NCBI GenBank assembly: GCA_964057225.1
Contig: OZ059898.1
Span: forward strand, 14,719,267 to 14,783,266
Direction of reading: 5' to 3'
Source: Auanema rhodensis
Lineage: Eukaryota; Nematoda; Chromadorea; Rhabditida; Rhabditidae
DNA length: 64,000 bases
Shown here: positions 56,275 to 64,000 of the stretch, piece by piece
Position numbering within the stretch: the stretch's first letter is position 1
Layout: each line of letters opens with the position of its first letter
The notes under the pieces: model-generated
Told to the model about the DNA's origin: nothing
What the model saw: the letters and a program-made list of their open reading frames with translations, nothing else
Database searches by the model: none
Program-made: the position numbers and the translations under genes

Positions 56275-57222
56275 TACTTAATTTCACTCATTTGTTCTCT
56301 CTCTCTTTTTTTTTTTTTCATAACACAAACTTTGGTCGAGCTTATTAATAAAGAAGGAGTGCGTGCGCCTTGGGAAAATGGCTCATGTGCACGTTGATTA
56401 TTAAAAGCCGTGGGCGATTCTTTTTCGGAATGATTTTGGCATGCTAATGAGATTCCGAGAATATTTAAAAAGATTGCTCATTTTACTAATGGACTGAGAC
56501 CAAAGCTCGTTTATAAAACGCAATTTTTTTCGTCAAACCATTCTACTAATTTATAGAATATTACAATATGAATACTACGGTAGGTGTGTGGAAATATCTT
56601 ATGATGTTAGCAACAAAAATGAGCTGAGGAAGGTGACACATTCTACGGAGAAGAAAACATCCGTAGCCCATGTGCTTTCGCCAAAATGACCTGACAGGCA
56701 ATAAAATTTGTGCCAGGATTTTTCGGACTAGTGTGGTCTATTCTCACAATCAAAAAAAAAAAATAAAAACCGAATAACGGCTCCCGCAAAAATATTTAGT
56801 TAGCATGCTCTTTTACGCCTGAATTTAACTTTCAAATCTCTAGTCCTGACCACAATAAAATATTAAACTTTGTGCGCTTTCAAAATTTCATTCTAACTCC
56901 TCGTTGCCAAATAATAATGTAATCAAAATTTCGTTTGGTGAAATTGTCCCCTATTTCGATCCAAACGTCCTCAAAAAAAATGCAAGAGAAGCGGTGCAGG
57001 ATACGGTATTATAAGGGTGGACACTCAGACGGTTTTATGAGTGGGGACAGCGGGTGAAATTTCAAAATTATATAGTCCTAGCTCTCTAAAAGAGAGATCC
57101 CTTGTACCTGCACCTTATACAAGTTGGCGCCCTCATTATGTTGCTAACCGTGGAGGAAGTTTTAATTTAGATATCAAAATATGGACTTTTTATGCGAGTT
57201 TTTGCGACACAAATGAGTTCGA
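56275..57222 (-). other. E2 5' leader RNA region
   Basis: Noncoding leader of the minus-strand genomic RNA. Structures shared with E3: CTACGG/CCGTAG (56643-56648, 56661-56666); crossing pairs GGACTA (56725-56730) with TAGTCC (56841-56846) and GTGGTC (56733-56738) with GACCAC (56848-56853); hairpin CTCTCT/AGAGAG (57082-57087, 57091-57096). A plus-strand frame at 57041-57277 overlaps the primer site and LTR and is not called. Confidence 0.6.
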
Positions 57223-57235
57223 GGTGGAACCTCCA
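57223..57235 (-). promoter_or_regulatory. E2 primer-binding site (tRNA-Gln)
   Basis: TGGAGGTTCCACC on minus directly follows the 5' LTR. It is complementary to the 3' end of eukaryotic tRNA-Gln including CCA. Confidence 0.85.
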
Positions 57236-57601
57236 CGTTCCATTATGCTCCTACGTATATTGAACAGACCATTGTAGTCTGCTCAACTACGCGTATAGTA
57301 TTCCATAAGTGTAGCGGTATGGAAACAGAGCATAAGGATTACATAAGATAAGGAAATATATAGGTTTATTATACACAATACAATATCATTACAATACAAT
57401 AACACAAGGATAAAGTAAACTACATTTACAAGACAAAGACTAATATATAAGATTAACTAAGTTAGATGCAAACCGTCCATGGGCTTGCAAAGGGGCGAAC
57501 TCCCGAATAGGGGCATGAGGGAAGGCGGTGCCATTCCTCATTCCTCTAGTCGGTCTGGCTCTAACCCTGCAGTTACATATATAGAGTCTCCGAATGGAAC
57601 G
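57236..57601 (-). repeat. E2 right LTR (5' LTR, complete)
   Basis: 366 bp with ends CGTTCCAT...ATGGAACG, an 8-bp inverted repeat. The minus-strand poly(A) signal AATAAA is at 57370-57365. Stem-loops at 57262-57284 and 57301-57324 match the E3 LTR structures. Array C begins at 57602. Confidence 0.92.
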
Positions 57602-60600
57602 GTATTAACTTCTAACAAAAAGATTAAACGCAGAAAAGAGATTTAGAAGAGAGCTGAATTCAAAATATGAAAATTCAAAAGAGAAGATGCCAAAAGATGG
57701 CTTCCCATGCCGGGAATCGAACCCGGGCCGCGTGGGTGAAAACCACGAATCCTAACCACTAGACCACATGGGACACGTTAACTGTTCTTATGATACTACT
57801 TCTTCTATCATTTACCTCGAGGAAGTGAGTAAGCAACAAGGGAAGTAACAATGATGAATTGGTCCCGTATTAACTTCTAACAAAACGATTAAATGCAGAA
57901 AAGAGATTTAGAAGAGAGCTGAATTCAAAATATGGAAATTCAGAAGAGAAGATGCCAAAAGATGGCTTCCCATGCAGGGAATCGAACCCGGGCCGCGTGG
58001 GTGAAAACCACGAATCCTAACCACTAGACCACATGGGACACGTTAACTGTTCTTATGATACTACTTCTTCTATCATTTACCTCGAGGAAGTGAGTAAGCA
58101 ACAAGGGAAGTAACAACGATGAATCGGCCCCGTATTAACTTCTAACAAAAAGATTAAACGCAGAAAAGAGATTTAGAAGAGAGCTGAATTCAAAATATGA
58201 AAATTCAAAAGAGAAGATGCCAAAAGATGGCTTCCCATGCCGGGAATCGAACCCGGGCCGCGTGGGTGAAAACCACGAATCCTAACCACTAGACCACATG
58301 GGACACGTTAACTGTTCTTATGATACTACTTCTTCTATCATTTACCTCGAGGAAGTGAGTAAGCAACAAGGGAAGTAACAATGATGAATTGGTCCCGTAT
58401 TAACTTCTAACAAAACGATTAAATGCAGAAAAGAGATTTAGAAGAGAGCTGAATTCAAAATATGGAAATTCAGAAGAGAAGATGCCAAAAGATGGCTTCC
58501 CATGCCGGGAATCGAACCCGGGCCGCGTGGGTGAAAACCACGAATCCTAACCACTAGACCACATGGGACACGTTAACTGTTCTTATGATACTACTTCTTC
58601 TATCATTTACCTCGAGGAAGTGAGTAAGCAACAAGGGAAGTAACAACGGTGAATCGGCCCCGTATTAACTTCTAACAAAACGGTTAAAAACAGAAAAGAG
58701 ATTTAGAAGAGAGCTGAATTCAAAATATGAAAATTCAAAAGAGAAGATGCCAAAAGATGGCTTCCCATGCCGGGAATCGAACCCGGGCCGCGTGGGTGAA
58801 AACCACGAATCCTAACCACTAGACCACATGGGACACGTTAACTGCTCTTATGATACTACTTCTTCTATCATTTACCTCGAGGAAGTGAGTAAGCAACAAG
58901 GGAAGTAACAACGATGAATCGGCCCCGTATTAACTTCTAACAAAACGGTTAAAAGCAGAAAAGAGATTTAGAAGAGAGCTGAATTCAAAATATGAAAATT
59001 CAAAAGAGAAGATGCCAAAAGATGGCTTCCCATGCCGGGAATCGAACCCGGGCCGCGTGGGTGAAAACCACGAATCCTAACCACTAGACCACATGGGACA
59101 CGTTAACTGTTCTTATGATACTACTTCTTCTATCATTTACCTCGAGGAAGTGAGTAAGCAACAAGGGAAGTAACAACGATGAATCGGCCCCGTATTAACT
59201 TCTAACAAAAAGATTAAATGCAGAAAAGAGATTTAGAAGAGAGCTGAATTCAAAATATGGAAATTCAGAAGAGAAGATGCCAAAAGATGGCTTCCCATGC
59301 CGGGAATCGAACCCGGGCCGCGTGGGTGAAAACCACGAATCCTAACCACTAGACCACATGGGACACGTTAACTGCTCTTATGATACTACTTCTTCTATCA
59401 TTTACCTCGAGGAAGTGAGTAAGCAACAAGGGAAGTAACAACGATGAATCGGCCCCGTATTAACTTCTAACAAAAAGATTAAATGCAGAAAAGAGATTTA
59501 GAAGAGAGCTGAATTCAAAATATGGAAATTCAGAAGAGAAGATGCCAAAAGATGGCTTCCCATGCCGGGAATCGAACCCGGGCCGCGTGGGTGAAAACCA
59601 CGAATCCTAACCACTAGACCACATGGGACACGTTAACTGTTCTTATGATACTACTTCTTCTATCATTTACCTCGAGGAAGTGAGTAAGCAACAAGTAACA
59701 ACGATGAATCGGCCCCGTATTAACTTCTAACAAAAAGATTAAATGCAGAAAAGAGATTTAGAAGAGAGCTGAATTCAAATAATGAAAATTCAAAAGAGAA
59801 GATGCCAAAAGATGGCTTCCCATGCCGGGAATCGAACCCGGGCCGCGTGGGTGAAAACCACGAATCCTAACCACTAGACCACATGGGACACGTTAACTGC
59901 TCTTATGATACTACTTCTTCTATCATTTACCTCGAGGAAGTGAGTAAGCAACAAGGGAAGTAACAACGATGAATCGGCCCCGTATTAACTTCTAACAAAA
60001 AGATTAAATGCAGAAAAGAGATTTAGAAGAGAGCTGAATTCAAATAATGAAAATTCAAAAGAGAAGATGCCAAAAGATGGCTTCCCATGCCGGGAATCGA
60101 ACCCGGGCCGCGTGGGTGAAAACCACGAATCCTAACCACTAGACCACATGGGACACGTTAACTGTTCTTATGATACTACTTCTTCTATCATTTACCTCGA
60201 GGAAGTGAGTAAGCAACAAGGGAAGTAACAACGATGAATCGGCCCCGTATTAACTTCTAACAAAAAGATTAAATGCAGAAAAGAGATTTAGAAGAGAGCT
60301 GAATTCAAATAATGAAAATTCAAAAGAGAAGATGCCAAAAGATGGCTTCCCATGCCGGGAATCGAACCCGGGCCGCGTGGGTGAAAACCACGAATCCTAA
60401 CCACTAGACCACATGGGACACGTTAACTGTTCTTATGATACTACTTCTTCTATAATTTACCTCGAGGAAGTGAGTAAGCAACAAGGGAAGTAACAACGAT
60501 GAATCGGCCCCGTATTAACTTCTAACAAAAAGATTAAATGCAGAAAAGAGATTTAGAAGAGAGCTGAATTCAAATAATGAAAATTCAAAAGAGAAGATGC

Positions 60601-63600
60601 CAAAAGATGGCTTCCCATGCCGGGAATCGAACCCGGGCCGCGTGGGTGAAAACCACGAATCCTAACCACTAGACCACATGGGACACGTTAACTGCTCTTA
60701 TGATACTACTTCTTCTATCATTTACCTCGAGGAAGTGAGTAAGCAACAAGGGAAGTAACAACGATGAATCGGCCCCGTATTAACTTCTAACAAAAAGATT
60801 AAATGCAGAAAAGAGATTTAGAAGAGAGCTGAATTCAAATAATGAAAATTCAAAAGAGAAGATGCCAAAAGATGGCTTCCCATGCCGGGAATCGAACCCG
60901 GGCCGCGTGGGTGAAAACCACGAATCCTAACCACTAGACCACATGGGACACGTTAACTGTTCTTATGATACTACTTCTTCTATCATTTACCTCGAGGAAG
61001 TGAGTAAGCAACAAGGGAAGTAACAACGATGAATCGGCCCCGTATTAACTTCTAACAAAAAGATTAAATGCAGAAAAGAGATTTAGAAGAGAGCTGAATT
61101 CAAATAATGAAAATTCAAAAGAGAAGATGCCAAAAGATGGCTTCCCATGCCGGGAATCGAACCCGGGCCGCGTGGGTGAAAACCACGAATCCTAACCACT
61201 AGACCACATGGGACACGTTAACTGCTCTTATGATACTACTTCTTCTATCATTTACCTCGAGGAAGTGAGTAAGCAACAAGGGAAGTAACAATGATGAATT
61301 GGTCCCGTATTAACTTCTGACAAAAAGATTAAATGCAGAAAAGAGATTTAGAAGAGAGCTGAATTCAAAATATGGAAATTCAGAAGAGAAGATGCCAAAA
61401 GATGGCTTCCCATGCCGGGAATCGAACACGGGCCGCGTGGGTGAAAACCACGAATCCTAACCACTAGACCACATGGGACACGTTAACTGCTCTTATGATA
61501 CTACTTCTTCTATCATTTACCTCGAGGAAGTGAGTAAGCAACAAGGGAAGTAACAACGATGAATCGGCCCCGTATTAACTTCTAACAAAAAGATTAAACG
61601 CAGAAAAGAGATTTAGAAGAGAGCTGAATTCAAAATATGGAAATTCAGAAGAGAAGATGCCAAAAGATGGCTTCCCATGCCGGGAATCGAACCCGGGCCG
61701 CGTGGGTGAAAACCACGAATCCTAACCACTAGACCACATGGGACACGTTAACTGCTCTTATGATACTACTTCTTCTATCATTTACCTCGAGGAAGTGAGT
61801 AAGCAACAAGGGAAGTAACAACGATGAATCGGCCCCGTATTAACTTCTAACAAAACGGTTAAAAGCAGAAAAGAGATTTAGAAGAGAGCTGAATTCAAAA
61901 TATGAAAATTCAAAAGAGAAGATGCCAAAAGATGGCTTCCCATGCCGGGAATCGAACCCGGGCCGCGTGGGTGAAAACCACGAATCCTAACCACTAGACC
62001 ACATGGGACACGTTAACTGCTCTTATGATACTACTTCTTCTATCATTTACCTCGAGGAAGTGAGTAAGCAACAAGGGAAGTAACAACGATGAATCGGCCC
62101 CGTATTAACTTCTAACAAAAAGATTAAATGCAGAAAAGAGATTTAGAAGAGAGCTGAATTCATAATATGGAAATTCAGAAGAGAAGATGCCAAAAGATGG
62201 CTTCCCATGCCGGGAATCGAACCCGGGCCGCGTGGGTGAAAACCACGAATCCTAACCACTAGACCACATGGGACACGTTAACTGTTCTTATGATACTACT
62301 TCTTCTATCATTTACCTCGAGGAAGTGAGTAAGCAACAAGGGAAGTAACAACGATGAATCGGCCCCGTATTAACTTCTAACAAAACGGTTAAAAGCAGAA
62401 AAGAGATTTAGAAGAGAGCTGAATTCAAAATATGAAAATTCAAAAGAGAAGATGCCAAAAGATGGCTTCCCATGCCGGGAATCGAACCCGGGCCGCGTGG
62501 GTGAAAACCACGAATCCTAACCACTAGACCACATGGGACACGTTAACTGTTCTTATGATACTACTTCTTCTATAATTTACCTCGAGGAAGTGAGTAAGCA
62601 ACAAGGGAAGTAACAACGATGAATCGGCCCCGTATTAACTTCTAACAAAACGGTTAAAAGCAGAAAAGAGATTTAGAAGAGAGCTGAATTCAAATAATGA
62701 AAATTCAAAAGAGAAGATGCCAAAAGATGGCTTCCCATGCCGGGAATCGAACCCGGGCCGCGTGGGTGAAAACCACGAATCCTAACCACTAGACCACATG
62801 GGACACGTTAACTGTTCTTATGATACTACTTCTTCTATAATTTACCTCGAGGAAGTGAGTAAGCAACAAGGGAAGTAACAACGATGAATCGGCCCCGTAT
62901 TAACTTCTAACAAAACGGTTAAAAGCAGAAAAGAGATTTAGAAGAGAGCTGAATTCAAAATATGAAAATTCAAAAGAGAAGATGCCAAAAGATGGCTTCC
63001 CATGCCGGGAATCGAACCCGGGCCGCGTGGGTGAAAACCACGAATCCTAACCACTAGACCACATGGGACACGTTAACTGTTCTTATGATACTACTTCTTC
63101 TATAATTTACCTCGAGGAAGTGAGTAAGCAACAAGGGAAGTAACAACGATGAATCGGCCCCGTATTAACTTCTAACAAAACGGTTAAAAGCAGAAAAGAG
63201 ATTTAGAAGAGAGCTGAATTCAAAATATGAAAATTCAAAAGAGAAGATGCCAAAAGATGGCTTCCCATGCCGGGAATCGAACCCGGGCCGCGTGGGTGAA
63301 AACCACGAATCCTAACCACTAGACCACATGGGACACGTTAACTGTTCTTATGATACTACTTCTTCTATCATTTACCTCGAGGAATTGAGTAAGCAACAAG
63401 GGAAGTAACAACGATGAATCGGCCCCGTATTAACTTCTAACAAAAAGATTAAATGCAGAAAAGAGATTTAGAAGAGAGCTGAATTCAAAATATGGAAATT
63501 CAGAAGAGAAGATGCCAAAAGATGGCTTCCCATGCCTGGAATCGAACCCGGGCCGCGTGGGTGAAAACCACGAATCCTAACCACTAGACCACATGGGACA

Positions 63601-64000
63601 CGTTAACTGTTCTTATGATACTACTTCTTCTATCATTTACCTCAAGGAAGTGAGTAAGCAACAAGGGAAGTAACAACGATGAATCGGCCCCGTATTAACT
63701 TCTAACAAAAAGATTAAATGCAGAAAAGAGATTTAGAAGAGAGCTGAATTCAAAATATGGAAATTCAGAAGAGAAGATGCCAAAAGATGGCTTCCCATGC
63801 CGGGAATCGAACCCGGGCCGCGTGGGTGAAAACCACGAATCCTAACCACTAGACCACATGGGACACGTTAACTGCTCTTATGATACTACTTCTTCTATCA
63901 TTTACCTCGAGGAAGTGAGTAAGCAACAAGGGAAGTAACAACGATGAATCGGCCCCGTATTAACTTCTAACAAAAAGATTAAACGCAGAAAAGAGATTTA
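57602..64000 (-). repeat. 265-bp tandem repeat, array C, continuing beyond the window
   Basis: Spacers resemble those of A and B in inverse orientation but form their own subfamily, for example GAATTCAAATAATGAAAATT in many units and GCTCTTATGATAC in place of GTTCTTATGATAC in some. The array starts inside a spacer right at the E2 LTR and runs off the right edge. Confidence 0.93.
57702..63863 (-). tRNA. Array C: 24 tRNA-Glu (TTC) genes, opposite strand
   Basis: Same 72-nt gene on minus. Left ends lie at 57702 + 265k (k = 0 to 7) and, after a 5-bp spacer deletion (loss of GGAAG near 59696), at 59817 + 265k (k = 0 to 15). The last complete copy is 63792-63863. Variants: 57967-58038 (G63 to T, T stem), 61407-61478 (G51 to T, T stem and B box) and 63527-63598 (C62 to A, T stem). 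The anticodon is TTC throughout. Transcription converges with arrays A and B. Confidence 0.96.

Larger units (their letters stand above)
45822..57601 (-). mobile_element. E2: large Ty3/gypsy-like LTR element with internal Env module
   Basis: On minus the order is: complete 5' LTR (57236-57601), tRNA-Gln primer site, structured leader with an antisense gene, a 2700-codon Gag-Env-Pol frame, the rest of integrase in a shifted frame, 3' untranslated region, polypurine tract, and a 3' LTR cut down to 81 bp. It sits where the tRNA array changes strand. No target duplication can be found, because the left end is lost. The 81 bp of left LTR match the right LTR exactly, so the element is young despite its damage. 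Confidence 0.92.

Noticed and set aside
57041..57277. 78-codon plus frame at the E2 primer site
   Set aside because: Overlaps the primer-binding site, LTR and conserved leader structures. No matching frame of the same sense in E3.

Overview
The window is eukaryotic and most likely from a nematode. The evidence is two very short GT-AG introns (44 and 45 nt), a BEL/Pao-type element carrying a phlebovirus-like glycoprotein (a pairing known from nematode elements such as Cer7 and Tas), and a Ty3/gypsy-like polyprotein of the type seen in nematodes. There is no ordinary host protein-coding gene. It is a satellite-like field of tRNA genes broken up by three LTR elements, called E1, E3 and E2 here from left to right.

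The tRNA field is a tandem repeat with a 265-bp unit. Each unit holds one 72-nt tRNA-Glu (anticodon TTC) and a 193-bp spacer. Array A (7914-19645) has 45 complete copies, array B (23406-45737) has 85, both on +. Array C (57702-63863, running off the right edge) has 24 on -. That is 154 complete copies plus one 3' fragment. Copies in A and B sit exactly on a 265-bp grid, and the grid continues across E3 once its length and target duplication are subtracted. Array B carries a higher-order repeat of about 10 units.

E1 (1-7693, coding strand -) has identical 354-bp terminal repeats and interrupts a tRNA-Glu between nucleotides 45 and 46. It is a rearranged BEL/Pao derivative. One long frame holds a helical gag-like segment, the integrase C-terminal domain and an Env with a class II Gc-like glycoprotein. 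A gag zinc-knuckle frame lies on the far side of env. No protease, RT or integrase core is visible, and 2.8 kb of leader is noncoding.

E3 (19705-23267) is a small non-autonomous relative of E2. Its 345-bp LTRs are identical, its target duplication is CTAA, it has a tRNA-Gln primer site and a polypurine tract, and it keeps only the start of gag. E2 (45822-57601) is a large Ty3/gypsy-like element on - with the order Gag - Env-like module - protease - RT - RNase H - integrase. Its integrase is broken by a frameshift, and its left LTR is truncated exactly where the tRNA array flips strand.

The most interesting system is shared by E2 and E3. Both carry a divergently oriented, two-exon antisense gene (162 and 166 aa) between gag and the 5' LTR. 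It is clearly conserved in protein sequence and intron position, and intact even in E3, where gag-env-pol is gone. The LTR and leader RNAs of both elements also share stem-loops whose stems differ in compensating ways while the loops stay constant. In E2 the Env-like module is bracketed by phase-compatible candidate splice sites, so splicing could give Gag-Pol while unspliced RNA encodes Gag-Env.
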